Numbered from the stretch's first letter, positions 15,901-25,113 are shown. The stretch: DNA of 50,855 nucleotides from CAZDDI01 sp964504195 (GCA_964504195.1 CAZDDI010000027.1:1-50855); one strand, 5' to 3'. The notes: a model not told the origin generated them from the letters alone. Program-made: numbers and translations.

Positions 15901-17895
15901 ATAAGCAGTAGTAAAGGGATAACGCTGGGGCAGGCGCGGAATGGAGGCATAGAGCCGATTACTAGAAAGGACGATATAATCAGCTTCGTCGAGCCAGTTG
16001 AACAGCTGAAGACGCTTTTCATAGGTGTCTTCGTGATATAGGCTGAGCTGTCCATCAGGGCTGCTTTGCAAACCCTGATACCAGTTCCAGTAAGGATCGT
16101 TGCCGTCTAAGCGGAGTGGCAAGCCGTCGTCCCAGTGTTCATTGGCGATAATGGAAGTGCCGAAGGTGAGTGGTTCACCCTGAAGCAGCTCTAGTGAAAG
16201 GAACAGGGTGTGTTGTGGTAGTGCCAGTGGTGCGAAGTGGAACGTAAGTGCAGTGGTCTCAAACTCGGTTAGTTCAACGCTTATATCGGCGGTTGCTAGT
16301 GAAGTTGCAAAGCCTGGATCGGAAGAGAGGGTAAGCCGTAGGAGACGCTGGCCTGCCAGTCCCACGCTGCTCACGCGGTTAAGGGTGATTTGTTGAAGGT
16401 TGCTTTCTTCCTCTAGGGTAATCATCACGCGCACAGCCGGTGCACCCGCACCGAGGATTTCCCCTGAGCGTAGTGGGATTTGTTGGGTGGAGCCATCGGT
16501 GGTGTGTAGTGTAGCGAACGCCGGGATGTTACGGTACATCCACTGGGACGCCTCAATACGTGTAACCGGGCGACGGTAAATTTGCAGGAATGCCAATGCC
16601 CACAAAGCTGTCCCTATTAATACTAGCCAGGGCAAGGTCTGGAGTATGAATTGCGGTAAACGCCGGAGCCATGCCGGGCGTGGCCCGGTGGCAAGCCGAA
16701 CCAGTAGCCAGGCGGCAAATAGAACGAATAGCGGGTAGACTGGCAGCAGATAGCGCATGGATTTGACCCACTGGGTGGATTGGTAAAAGAAAAAGAGAGT
16801 CGCCCATAGCCAGGGTACCGCGGAGAGCGCATCTTTGCGGCGCACGATGTGGTAAGCCAATGTCCCCCATCCAATCCAGGCGGTGAGACCTAACGGCAGA
16901 CCGAGGCCCCAAAAGACCATATTACGCCAGGGGAACCAGATAGGCGCACGGTTAGCCCATTGGTGACCGGGGGGCATATCAATCGCACCACTCATTAGAT
17001 TGCGGATGTAGTGCATCTTCTCGATCCAGTCAGAGTTTAGGCGCACGCCGAAGAAACCAGGACCATAGAAGGCATAGGGTTGTGCGATACGGAACACAAG
17101 TAGCGCAATACAGCTAGTGATAATAACAGACACGATTGCGTCGAAATTGATACGGAAGCGGTAGTTTTCTGGCGTGGTGCGTTCGTAACGTAGAAAACCG
17201 ATCAGTATTATCAGCCCTGCCAGCGGCCACACGCTAACTTTGCAAGCCAGTGCTAAACCAGTGGTAAATCCAGCGAGAAGGTAATCAGTAAGTTTTCCGG
17301 TTTGGATGCTGCGTACACAGGCATAGAGGGTGGCAACCACAAAGACAGTAACAAAGCTGTCAACAACGAAGAAATGTGCGTGTTGAATAGGTAAAACAGC
17401 AAAGGCATAAAGTGCTGCCGCGAGCAACCCTGACGCTGGGCCGTAGAGACGCCGGCCTAGCAATGCTAATAACAACAGCGTAGCTAAATCAGCCAATACT
17501 GAAAGCGCGCGTCCCAGCAGGTGGATGCCGGCATAGCCTGTGTAGAGACCCGTCGGACAAGCGTCAGTGCGTGTACAGTGTGCATCGAACTGCTCAGCGA
17601 GGGCACGAGTTAGGAATAGAGGGAAAGTTCCATAAACATAATCGGGCTGCCCTGCATTAGTAGGATTCAGAGAAGAATGTTCGGTATCCCAATAAAGACC
17701 TGGTGATGCCGGCCAGGCGATTGCTGCGGCAACCATCGTTATATAGCGTTCATCGGGGTGCAGATGCGTGCCGTTATCCCAATCCAGGTGATAAGTGCGC
17801 GCCCACCCTGCGAGTAGGAAGAGCACAGCTAGCAGCAACGGGAAGGTTTTGTGGAATGACAAATGTTGCGTTAAGGGTTTAGAATCATTAGACAT
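12934..17895 (-). CDS. Giant GT39-like plus DUF2298 (Chlor_Arch_YYY) membrane protein
   Basis: This 1653-residue polytopic membrane protein joins two units. Residues about 1-760 resemble GT39/PMT-type glycosyltransferases, with an acidic motif after the first helix (HLHPDERYITMV) and many helices. After a soluble stretch, the C-terminal half is the DUF2298 'YYY' protein, with GGEKPMDFAYLNAI, NYYYYGF and FPMFTFLYGDLHAHMMALP. Members are found mainly in Chloroflexota and archaea, and the exact activity is not established; lipid-linked sugar transfer is likely. I prefer ATG 17895 over an upstream TTG at 17913. There is no ribosome site, but TACAAT lies 6 nt upstream, consistent with a leaderless mRNA. 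Confidence 0.85.
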   Translation of the reverse strand: MSNDSKPLTQHLSFHKTFPLLLAVLFLLAGWARTYHLDWDNGTHLHPDERYITMVAAAIAWPASPGLYWDTEHSSLNPTNAGQPDYVYGTFPLFLTRALAEQFDAHCTRTDACPTGLYTGYAGIHLLGRALSVLADLATLLLLALLGRRLYGPASGLLAAALYAFAVLPIQHAHFFVVDSFVTVFVVATLYACVRSIQTGKLTDYLLAGFTTGLALACKVSVWPLAGLIILIGFLRYERTTPENYRFRINFDAIVSVIITSCIALLVFRIAQPYAFYGPGFFGVRLNSDWIEKMHYIRNLMSGAIDMPPGHQWANRAPIWFPWRNMVFWGLGLPLGLTAWIGWGTLAYHIVRRKDALSAVPWLWATLFFFYQSTQWVKSMRYLLPVYPLFVLFAAWLLVRLATGPRPAWLRRLPQFILQTLPWLVLIGTALWALAFLQIYRRPVTRIEASQWMYRNIPAFATLHTTDGSTQQIPLRSGEILGAGAPAVRVMITLEEESNLQQITLNRVSSVGLAGQRLLRLTLSSDPGFATSLATADISVELTEFETTALTFHFAPLALPQHTLFLSLELLQGEPLTFGTSIIANEHWDDGLPLRLDGNDPYWNWYQGLQSSPDGQLSLYHEDTYEKRLQLFNWLDEADYIVLSSNRLYASIPRLPQRYPFTTAYYAALFDGSLGFELLIDFVSFPSLGPCQFPDQEAPFPIPQARYTNALPCSIPYPPAEEAFSVYDHPRVLVFAKTPAYSRANAMELLPESLLDNVQWMTPRQVSQSGGKNGNRLLMDTTLRSAQESGGTWAHLFSWNALHNRYPFLAVLLWWLLMTLLGWMAFPWLMRAFPALHDRGYGLARIIGLLLWAYVSWLPSALRLVPYTQLWLWMTFGALLLGAYLLARKQRAELLSFLRQQWQDLLRIEVLFAGLYLLWVLIRYLNPDLRHPFMGGEKPMDFAYLNAIIRATYFPPYDPWFAGGVLNYYYYGFIMVVTLIKSTGIVPSIAYNLAVPGFFAMVGTGAYSIAANLAGGSPARRARAGLWGVALTLLLGNLGQLQLLFKGFQDIGNITFESLIPGYSALVSALVGLWKVIVEGHNLGFRQEWWYWNATRVIPTVGPYDPGAINEFPMFTFLYGDLHAHMMALPLTQVALAIALQWGLSIPAFKVKDATPQLRKFLQRFDLRAWLPTPWPTFLLAALIAGALRTTNTWDYPTYWGLMSLGYLLCLVKPLWERHLSDEDPASLPPIPYQRLLTPVLILLAAELLFRPFTAHFATAYTSFSPWHGPQTPLGSYLIMHGHFIVPLVVLGVAQLLLLIQHLRRVNDPSIDFSLGIIALTTFILTLLLARMGVQAAWVAIPLGVIASFLALEPHSTSRTRLLWLWVGTALALTLLVELVVLEGDIGRMNTVFKFYLQVWMLLAAAAAVAVERLIDYGFQVVVRQESTEHSVQPLLNRLPVPVVDAILGLLVALLFATALYPLLATPARARDRWNPEAPHTLDGMAYMPFVTQYEQGQAFQLDTDYRLIRWLLENVEGSPVIMEMNATVEYLTWGNRVSIYTGLPGVVGWRWQQAQQRTVMPAGVVEQRQYAISEFYTTPDPYLAQDILRRYNVQYVILTDYERAYMTPLPLDPNAETVTSPELAESKFKTLVEWGYLQEVYRDGSAIIYRVQ

Positions 17896-17901
17896 AGTGC
17901 G

Positions 17902-17929
17902 ATTGTAACGCAAAGGCGGGGATTAGCAA
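17902..17929 (-). promoter_or_regulatory. Probable promoter of the YYY gene, start-proximal
   Basis: On the minus strand TTGCTA (17929-17924), a 16-nt spacer and TACAAT (17907-17902) end 6 nt before the ATG at 17895. No Shine-Dalgarno site is present, so the transcript may begin at the start codon. Confidence 0.5.
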
Positions 17930-17948
17930 GAGACTTCGAAAGCAATAG

Positions 17949-18031
17949 TATTTCGCATAGCCATCTTGTTTTATCAAGAAAACAGAAAATCCTCGCGCTC
18001 TTCTTTTTTAAGTTTATGACTACGCGAAATA
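17949..18031. repeat. Inverted repeat upstream of the YYY gene
   Basis: TATTTCGCATAG (17949-17960) and CTACGCGAAATA (18020-18031) are inverted copies with one mismatch, about 60 nt apart, in the gap between the GH57 stop and the YYY promoter. It could be part of a terminator for the upstream gene or a repeat. Confidence 0.4.
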
Positions 18032-18075
18032 ACAAGGAGGGGACAACCAGATTTACTAAGCCTGCGCGGGGAGAA

Positions 18076-19509
18076 TTACGGCAACGGGCGCAACGAAGCC
18101 ATGGATTGCCCCAATGGACTTTCACCGAGATCAGCCTGCTCTAAAATTTCATCGAAGATTTGTGCGCCATTGCGTCCGGAACTAGGGCTTATGGCTACAC
18201 TCAAATCACGGCGAAATGCACGGCTAAGGTCATCACCAGTAGCATAACGCACCAAAGCCAGAGCCTTGATAGCATTAACAATAGCATAGCGCACTTCTAG
18301 GCGCTCCAAATCCTCAAAGAAAAAAGCGCAACTGACGAACATGCGTTGCCGATAGACCTGCGCTTCGAGTAGCCCTAAAATCTGTTGCTGCGCCAGCGTA
18401 GAAAGATGTCCCAAATGATGTTCACCCAAAAAACGCGGTCCGTCCATCTGCCCCAACAACACCTGAATGTAATCATCGCGCAAAGGCCAAGGCGCTAAGT
18501 CACGAGAACGCACAGAGGCGACATACACTTCATCAATATCATGCGAGAGATTATCCAACGCACGCCGCAATGCCCCTTTCCAATAGCCGATGCCGGGGGT
18601 ACAAGCGCAACCGGTAGCCCAGCGCCCCAAGTTGTGCCCGCAGCTCCAGGCTGTGTTCTCGATGATTTCAAGTTCGGTCTGCGGCGGATGCTGACGCAGA
18701 TACAGACCTAACGTTGTAATCTCGTATGCGTCATGGAAAGTAGGAGTAACCAACGCCTGTAATACAGCAACGCTATCCTTATGGTGATGACCAAACGTCT
18801 CGCCGTCAGTAGCAATCAATGTCAACCCACCCGGCTTACGTTCGTGCATCACACTGTTAATCCAGTTTGCCGCATGTTCCGCTGGGGGCATACTAAACGA
18901 AAGATAATTGGAAAGACCCCGTTCGCGCACAAAAACTGTGATGAATTTCTCGCGAGAAATTCGAACCTTGTATGGGCCCGCCCCCTGCGAAAGATCGCCA
19001 CGTACCTGCTCGTCAGAAAGCACAACGAACCACAACCCTAATTTGGCTACGGTCTCTAGCGTTTGATAATCCACGGCCATCTCAGGCAACCACAGCCCAT
19101 CAGGTCGATAGCCAAAACGATGTTGGAAACTTGCCAACCCCCAACGTATCTGACAACGTTTATCACGTCCACGCGCCAGAGGAAGAATGGTGTGGTGCAC
19201 GGACTGCGCCAGCGCATTGCCCAAATTGTATTGACGATAATACGCCTGTGAAGCTGCGACTATTTGCTCGTAAGTCTCATGTGCCTCAAGATCCATCCAG
19301 CGCGCCAATGTGCCGCCGAAATTAAAACTAATGCGCTCGAAGTTACCCACCTGCGCATTTGGAGCATAACACTCAGCAGCAATACGCGCATTCCAATTGG
19401 AATACGGCGCAGCATCCGGTTCAACACGATAGATACCCGTAAAAGGGTCCTCACGTGGAGGTTGGTAAAAATGACCATGCACACACAAAAGCGGTTTATC
19501 AGAAGACAT
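18076..19509 (-). CDS. Glycoside hydrolase family 57-type protein with shortened DUF3536 region
   Basis: The 477-residue protein opens with CVHGHFYQPPREDPFTG, the hallmark of the GH57 subgroup that carries a DUF3536 domain. Candidate catalytic residues are Glu143 in GLWLPEMAVD and Asp235 in TDGETFGHHH. GH57 enzymes cleave or rearrange alpha-glucans. The segment from about residue 330 (LRDDYIQVLLG; CAFFFEDLERLE) matches the start of DUF3536. The family is usually near 800 residues, so the C-terminal part is shortened. I preferred ATG 19509 (AAGG upstream) over a TTG at 19533. It lies just behind the glycogen synthase gene, which suggests work on glycogen-like glucan. Confidence 0.82.
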   Translation of the reverse strand: MSSDKPLLCVHGHFYQPPREDPFTGIYRVEPDAAPYSNWNARIAAECYAPNAQVGNFERISFNFGGTLARWMDLEAHETYEQIVAASQAYYRQYNLGNALAQSVHHTILPLARGRDKRCQIRWGLASFQHRFGYRPDGLWLPEMAVDYQTLETVAKLGLWFVVLSDEQVRGDLSQGAGPYKVRISREKFITVFVRERGLSNYLSFSMPPAEHAANWINSVMHERKPGGLTLIATDGETFGHHHKDSVAVLQALVTPTFHDAYEITTLGLYLRQHPPQTELEIIENTAWSCGHNLGRWATGCACTPGIGYWKGALRRALDNLSHDIDEVYVASVRSRDLAPWPLRDDYIQVLLGQMDGPRFLGEHHLGHLSTLAQQQILGLLEAQVYRQRMFVSCAFFFEDLERLEVRYAIVNAIKALALVRYATGDDLSRAFRRDLSVAISPSSGRNGAQIFDEILEQADLGESPLGQSMASLRPLP

Positions 19510-19575
19510 ACCTTGCCACCCCAATTCAAGCAATAAAAAGCGCAGCTATCCGCTGCGCACTTGCATCAAACGCCC

Positions 19576-21036
19576 TTACTTCTTCTTCGTCGCGTGTAAG
19601 ACCAGCGCACGCTGGTAGAGATCGAGATAGGCATGCGCCGAAGCCTGCCACGAGAAATCCACCTGCATCGCCCGTCGCTGCAACGCTTCCCATGTAGGTT
19701 TGTGCGCGTAAGCGACAAATACCTCATCCAGCACTGCCAGCAACGCCTCAACTGTGTAATCGCGAAATAGGTATCCTGTACCACGCTGGGGTTGCTTACG
19801 AACGTCCACAATCGTGTCGTTCAAGCCCCCAGTAGCCCGTGCGACGGGGATAACACCGTAACGCATCGCTATCATCTGTCCCAGGCCGCACGGCTCGAAT
19901 AAGCTGGGCATAAGGAATATATCCGCGCCGCCATAAATACGACGGGCCAGACGGTTGTCATGTTTGATGAACACCCGCACAGATTCGGGGAAACGGGACT
20001 GGAGATCACGATAAAGATCTTCGTAATGCGCCTCACCCGTGCCGAGTAGCACAAATTGCACCTCGTTGCGCACAATCAAGGCCTCAAGGGCAGCCAACAA
20101 TACATCCAGTCCGCGCGTAGCGTTGAGGTGCGCTACGAAGCTCAACAACGGCACCTCAGGGCGCACGGGCAAACCAACTTCACGCTGCAATACGGCTTTG
20201 TTGACCGCACGCATAGAAAGGGTATCCGCTGTATAAGTTTGGGCCAGCGCTGCATCTATGTCAGGGTTCCAGATCTCAGTATCAATCCCGTTAAGGATGC
20301 CAAAAAGATTTTCCTGCCGTGCCTGCAATAAAGGATCTAGGCCCAGACCATATTCCGGCATGAGAATATCACGGGCATAAGTAGGGCTAGTCGTGTTGAT
20401 TACGTCTGCCAGAGCGATTCCCTGCGCCAGGCAATTGAACTTTCCCGGCGGTTCGACTGCCAAGTGTGCGACCTTCTCCATCTGCGCAAAAGTAAGAATT
20501 AATCGCCCACACAGACCTTGATAGGCTAAATTATGAATGGTGAACAACGTAGCGAGGTCACGATAGAAAGGATCATCACGTCCGTAGCTATCCAACCAAG
20601 CAATGACTGGCGCCGTATGCCAATCATTAGCATGAATTACATCCGGTTTCCAGGGAAGCGCGTGCAATGCGGCAATAATTGCGCGCGAGAAGAATGTGAA
20701 ACGTTGTGGGTCATCGTTGAAACCGTAGATTTTTTCGCGTGCAGAGAAGTATTTTTGATCCCAAATCAAGTAAACGGGCAGGTCATCCACAACGGTTTCC
20801 AGAAGATGTACCTTCTCCTCTTCTGGCCCAACAGGGACACCGACAGATTCTCCCACCCGGCGAAAAGCATACTGATCGCTCCGGATATTACCGTAACGCG
20901 GAATCAGCAAACGCACATCCACTCCGAGACCGCGCAACGCTTTGGGTAACGAAGCCGCCACTTCAGCCAACCCCCCCACCTGAGCGAAAGGAGTAGCCTC
21001 AGCAGCAAGAAATAGAACTTTGAGCGGCTGACTCAT
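19576..21036 (-). CDS. glgA: Glycogen synthase, GT5 (ADP-glucose type)
   Basis: The 486-residue enzyme has the bacterial GT5 features. These include the N-terminal glucose-nucleotide loop in AAEATPFAQVGGLAEVAASLP (usually KxGGL, here QVGGL), IHANDWHTAP, TIHNLAYQG and the C-terminal FLMPSLFEPCGLGQMIAMRYG with the E-x7-E-like segment. It elongates alpha-1,4-glucan from ADP-glucose. The KxGGL lysine replaced by Gln is unusual for bacterial GlgA, and substrate binding may differ. ATG 21036 has AGGAG upstream. It is followed on the same strand by the GH57-type gene with a 66-nt gap, so the two probably form an operon. Confidence 0.9.
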   Translation of the reverse strand: MSQPLKVLFLAAEATPFAQVGGLAEVAASLPKALRGLGVDVRLLIPRYGNIRSDQYAFRRVGESVGVPVGPEEEKVHLLETVVDDLPVYLIWDQKYFSAREKIYGFNDDPQRFTFFSRAIIAALHALPWKPDVIHANDWHTAPVIAWLDSYGRDDPFYRDLATLFTIHNLAYQGLCGRLILTFAQMEKVAHLAVEPPGKFNCLAQGIALADVINTTSPTYARDILMPEYGLGLDPLLQARQENLFGILNGIDTEIWNPDIDAALAQTYTADTLSMRAVNKAVLQREVGLPVRPEVPLLSFVAHLNATRGLDVLLAALEALIVRNEVQFVLLGTGEAHYEDLYRDLQSRFPESVRVFIKHDNRLARRIYGGADIFLMPSLFEPCGLGQMIAMRYGVIPVARATGGLNDTIVDVRKQPQRGTGYLFRDYTVEALLAVLDEVFVAYAHKPTWEALQRRAMQVDFSWQASAHAYLDLYQRALVLHATKKK

Positions 21037-21338
21037 TGTAAACTCCTGTTATGAAACATGAGCATAAAATACAAGAACCTGTTACTGTTTTATGCACCCA
21101 CGGCGACAGATTGCTCTCATTATAGCCGACTTCGGTGAAAGGGCAATTTGCCAGTTAGAAAACTACGTCTATACTCAGTAGTTATGCGGTTTGTTCCATC
21201 GAACGATCTTTAATCTCAAAAAGTAATTTTTAAGCGTGTTTTTAGCAGCTTTAGTCACTAAGTTCACTTTGAGCCAGTGGCGCACACAACAACCGCGTAA
21301 TTACTACACTATTACACAATGTGATTTGGAGGCTATTT
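21037..21338. other. Divergent promoter region between glgA and the LTD/PLD gene
   Basis: There is no gene in this gap of about 300 bp. It contains the predicted glgA promoter (21119-21146) and a small inverted repeat AACTAC/GTAGTT (21161-21183). GGAGG (21328-21332) lies 6 nt before the ATG at 21339 and decides that start. Confidence 0.5.
21119..21146 (-). promoter_or_regulatory. Probable glgA promoter
   Basis: On the minus strand TTGCCC (21146-21141), a 16-nt spacer and a consensus TATAAT (21124-21119) predict a transcript start near 21112 and a leader of about 75 nt before the glgA ATG. Confidence 0.5.
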
Positions 21339-24300
21339 ATGTGCAAGTCTATGCTTCGTATAACCGTGGTACTTATGAGCAGCATTATGTTACTTAGCGC
21401 GCTCCTCTTTACACTCACTTCTTCCATCCAAAGTGCGCCTATGATTTCCGCTGACTACGGTGCGGTAGTCATCAACGAGGTGGCGTGGATGGGGACGGCG
21501 GCCGGCACAGCGCACGAGTGGATCGAGCTTTACAACACAACCGACCAGGAAATTAACCTGTCCGGTTGGCGAATTGAGGCCGACGACGGCACCCCCAACA
21601 TTCTGCTGACCAGGAGCATCGCACCACACGGCTATTATCTGCTGGAACGTACCAGTGACAACACCATCAGCGACATTCTAGCCGATCAAATTTACACCGG
21701 TGCCTTGGGCGACGGCGGCGAGCTGTTACGCTTGAAAGACACAGCGGAAGCAATAATTGACACGGCCAACGGTGCCGGCGGGCCATGGCCCGCCGGCACC
21801 ACCACCACCCGCTCAACTATGGAACGCATCAACCCCTATGCGCCCGACGCGGACGATAACTGGGCCACCAATAACGGGATCATCCGCAACGGATTGGATG
21901 CCAATGGCAACCCGCTCAACGGCACGCCACGCACGCAAAACTCAGCAACCAGCGCCGATGTACAGGTCGCAAAGACGGGCACCCCCCATGCCGCCCCCGA
22001 TAACACGCTGTGGTACACCCTATCTGTACGCAACACAGGCAACTTATTAGCTACCTCAGTTATTCTCACCGACCGCCTGCCTCTCAGTGTCACCTATGCC
22101 TGGCAAAGCTCTCCTTACACGCTGACGCAACCGGATTCCCACACACTGGTCTGGGAAATCGGGGACCTAACGCCTGAAAACGAACCGGTACTCATCAGTA
22201 TATATGTTACAGTTGCGCAAGGGAGTTGGGTCGGCAGCATCACCAATACTATTACGGCAACCACTGCCACGATGGATAGCGACCCATCGAATAACACTGC
22301 ACAACACGTCACCCACATCCACCCCCCGGCCGTGCAGCTGACCGCACACAAATTCGGGCCAGCACGCCTGTACCACGAACAAGAAATCACTTATACATTA
22401 ACCATCACCAACATTGGACAAATACCAGCGGAGCATATCGTCGTTACCGACACGCTGGTACCGGGAATGGAATTGTACAGTTACACCGGGCCATACACGC
22501 TCACACAAGTCACACCAGACATGCTGCGCTGGGAAATAGGCGCACTAGAAGCAGACAACGGTGCAGCCACGCTCACTTATATTGCATGGGCCACACCTGC
22601 CACCCTACCCGGCACACACACACAAACCATGACGGTCACCGAAAACAGCGGCGCTACGGCTAACACCTTGTGGAGCGGACAAGTTTTACCTTATGTGCGT
22701 CTCTACGCCGTACACCCGGCCAATCATCAAGGCAGTCAAGAATCCATTGCGCTCATCAACCTGGGAACACATGAAACTGATTTAAGTGGTTGGTGCCTAG
22801 ATGACGTGTTCAATTCCGCTACACGCACCTGCTTCCCAGAAAACGCCCCCATTGCGCCGGGCGCAAAAATCTGGCTAACACAAAATGCCAACGGCTTCGC
22901 CCCTCTCTGGGGTTTCGAGCCGGATTATGGTGATGCGAGCAACCCGCGCGCGGGCGTTATCCCGCTGATTGGTGGATGGCCTGGCTACACAGATGCGGGC
23001 GAAGCGGTCTATCTGCTTGATGCGAGCAACACCCTCATAGATGCGCTGGCTTATGGCAGCGGCACGCCCGGCCCTGGCTGGATTGGCGAAACAGTCCCTT
23101 TCCCTTACGCGGGCTACAATAATCTCGCGCAAGTGATATATCGCAAGCTTGATCAAATCACCGGGCTGCCGATACGTGACACCGACCGCGCCAGCGATTG
23201 GGCGCAAGATGCCAATGATCCTTTCAACGGGCGCAAATTACGCTACCCTGGCTGGGATCTGGAGGCACTCTTCTTCCCCCTAGAAATCACCCATACCGCC
23301 AACATCACCATCGCTGTAGCCCCAGAAGGCATGTTGAACTTCGTCTCGCAAACCGTAGCGAGCGCGCAACAGAGCATCATCATTCAGGGATACTCGATGG
23401 AAAGCATACCCCTGTACGAGACACTGGCGGCGCGGATTCAAGCCGGCGTGGTCATTACCACATTGTTAGAGCGCGTTCCCGCAGGTGGTATGAGCGATGC
23501 GCAAAAATGGGTGATGCAGCAGCTCCACCAGCCCCCCCTGAGCCAGGTTTACCTCATCGGTGGCCCGGCTGGGCGCTACCGCTTCCAACATGCCAAATTT
23601 ATGATTATTGATGACCGATTGGCGCTCATCAGTACTGACAACTTCAATGAAAGCTCTATGCCCTCAGATTGGATTGACGATGGGACTTATGGGCATCGGG
23701 GCTTTGTGATGCTCACCGACGATCCACACGTTATCGCACGCCTCAAACAAATCTTCGACCTTGACTGCGATCCAGAAAATCACATGGATATAATCCCCTA
23801 CGATAGCAACTTCGCGCCACCCGCGAGCTACACGCCTTTACCGCCACTAGATTGGACGTATTACCCACCGATATTCCGTGATCCACTGGGAACCACAGCC
23901 ACCCACATCACAGTGATGCAGTCGCCGGAACACACACTCCGCAATACAGATGGCCTATTAGCACTACTGGGACGAACCGGGCCGGGCGATACCGTGCGGA
24001 CAATGCAGATGAGCGAGGCATACACTTGGACAACCGGCGTGGGCGAGATTGGCCTCAACCCGCGCATCCAAGCCCTTGTAGCAGCGGCCCGACGTGGCGC
24101 AACGGTACAAGTATTGTATGATCGCTACTACGACGACGCGGAAAATCCACGCTCCAACACCGTCACCTGTCTCGCTCTCAACGCACTGGCACGCAAGGAA
24201 GGAATCTCTATCACCTGTCGCATGGCAAACGTGACCGGGTTGGGCATCCATGCCAAGCTCTTCCTGGTGCAACTTGGCGATGAGGCATGGATCAACTTGA

Positions 24301-25058
24301 GTAGCGTCAACGGCTCAGAGAACTCCAACAAGGTCAATCGTGAGTTAATGCTACAATTCGAGTCCGTTGGAGCTCACACCTATCTGAGAGAAGTCTTTGA
24401 ACATGATTGGGCACTCGGCTCTGGGCCATTGATTTTCAAAATCTACTTACCCTTAGTAATGCACAAATACACCGCGCCCCCCAACTACCCGGTCATCACT
24501 GAAGTATTTATCAATCCGCCCAACCCGGACGGGGCGCCAGAAACCGGTAGCGAGTGGATCGAAATCTACAATCCGGCTAAGGACACTTTCGATTTAAGTG
24601 ACTGGAGCATCGGGGACGCCATCAACGAAGGCGACTATGGTGACGGACGCTACTACTTCCCACCAGAAGCACAATTGTTGCCAGGACAAATCATCATCAT
24701 AGCCGGATGTGCATCGGAATTTGCTGCCACGTATGGATTCAATCCCGCCTACGAATGGCTCGGTTGCGATCCGCTCGTCCCCGACTTGATTCCAACTAGT
24801 GCGTGGGAAGGCTTTGGTATGGCGCTGGGGAACACAACAGATGAGGTCATATTATCGAATGCCTTCGACGTTCATGTAGATACAGTTGCTTGGGGTGGTG
24901 ATTTCCGCATCGGCATCCTACCGTTCGTAGACTACGAAGCCCCTTTCCCCACCAATGCTTCACTAGAACGCAGTCCGGCTAACAGCGACACCGATGACTG
25001 TGCCGCCGACTTCCGTATCCGCTATACACCGCGGCCAGGACAGGTCTGGACGCCGTAA
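21339..25058 (+). CDS. Secreted multidomain protein: LTD, DUF11 repeats, double phospholipase D-like core, LTD
   Basis: This 1239-residue exported protein has a signal peptide (about 1-31). A lamin-tail domain follows (VVINEVAWMGT, EWIELYNTTDQEINLSGWRI). Next are two DUF11-type beta repeats (about 210-445) and a second LTD-like domain (IALINLGTHETDLSGWCLDD). The core is two PLD/HKD units: HAKFMIIDD...STDNFNESS (His751) and HAKLFLVQ...NLSSVNGSENS (His971). YLPLVMHK follows at about 1036, then a third LTD. Two HKD motifs normally form one phosphodiesterase site, so the protein may be a secreted phospholipase or nuclease; LTDs occur in exported nucleases. GGAGG supports ATG 21339 over the GTG at 21321. 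Confidence 0.88.
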   Translation: MCKSMLRITVVLMSSIMLLSALLFTLTSSIQSAPMISADYGAVVINEVAWMGTAAGTAHEWIELYNTTDQEINLSGWRIEADDGTPNILLTRSIAPHGYYLLERTSDNTISDILADQIYTGALGDGGELLRLKDTAEAIIDTANGAGGPWPAGTTTTRSTMERINPYAPDADDNWATNNGIIRNGLDANGNPLNGTPRTQNSATSADVQVAKTGTPHAAPDNTLWYTLSVRNTGNLLATSVILTDRLPLSVTYAWQSSPYTLTQPDSHTLVWEIGDLTPENEPVLISIYVTVAQGSWVGSITNTITATTATMDSDPSNNTAQHVTHIHPPAVQLTAHKFGPARLYHEQEITYTLTITNIGQIPAEHIVVTDTLVPGMELYSYTGPYTLTQVTPDMLRWEIGALEADNGAATLTYIAWATPATLPGTHTQTMTVTENSGATANTLWSGQVLPYVRLYAVHPANHQGSQESIALINLGTHETDLSGWCLDDVFNSATRTCFPENAPIAPGAKIWLTQNANGFAPLWGFEPDYGDASNPRAGVIPLIGGWPGYTDAGEAVYLLDASNTLIDALAYGSGTPGPGWIGETVPFPYAGYNNLAQVIYRKLDQITGLPIRDTDRASDWAQDANDPFNGRKLRYPGWDLEALFFPLEITHTANITIAVAPEGMLNFVSQTVASAQQSIIIQGYSMESIPLYETLAARIQAGVVITTLLERVPAGGMSDAQKWVMQQLHQPPLSQVYLIGGPAGRYRFQHAKFMIIDDRLALISTDNFNESSMPSDWIDDGTYGHRGFVMLTDDPHVIARLKQIFDLDCDPENHMDIIPYDSNFAPPASYTPLPPLDWTYYPPIFRDPLGTTATHITVMQSPEHTLRNTDGLLALLGRTGPGDTVRTMQMSEAYTWTTGVGEIGLNPRIQALVAAARRGATVQVLYDRYYDDAENPRSNTVTCLALNALARKEGISITCRMANVTGLGIHAKLFLVQLGDEAWINLSSVNGSENSNKVNRELMLQFESVGAHTYLREVFEHDWALGSGPLIFKIYLPLVMHKYTAPPNYPVITEVFINPPNPDGAPETGSEWIEIYNPAKDTFDLSDWSIGDAINEGDYGDGRYYFPPEAQLLPGQIIIIAGCASEFAATYGFNPAYEWLGCDPLVPDLIPTSAWEGFGMALGNTTDEVILSNAFDVHVDTVAWGGDFRIGILPFVDYEAPFPTNASLERSPANSDTDDCAADFRIRYTPRPGQVWTP

Positions 25059-25067
25059 GATATGAAA

Positions 25068-25113
25068 ACGTAAAGCGTGAAACGTGAAGTAAATCACGTT
25101 TCACGCTTTACGT
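25068..25113. terminator. Perfect ACGTGAA-type palindrome between convergent genes
   Basis: A perfect 20-bp inverted repeat pairs 25068-25087 with 25094-25113 around a 6-nt loop. Each arm is itself built from ACGTAAAGCG and TGAAACGTGA words. It belongs to the same repeat family as the stretches near 2929, 36371 and 38765 and sits between the LTD/PLD gene and the convergent EamA gene, where it can act as a terminator for both. Confidence 0.75.
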
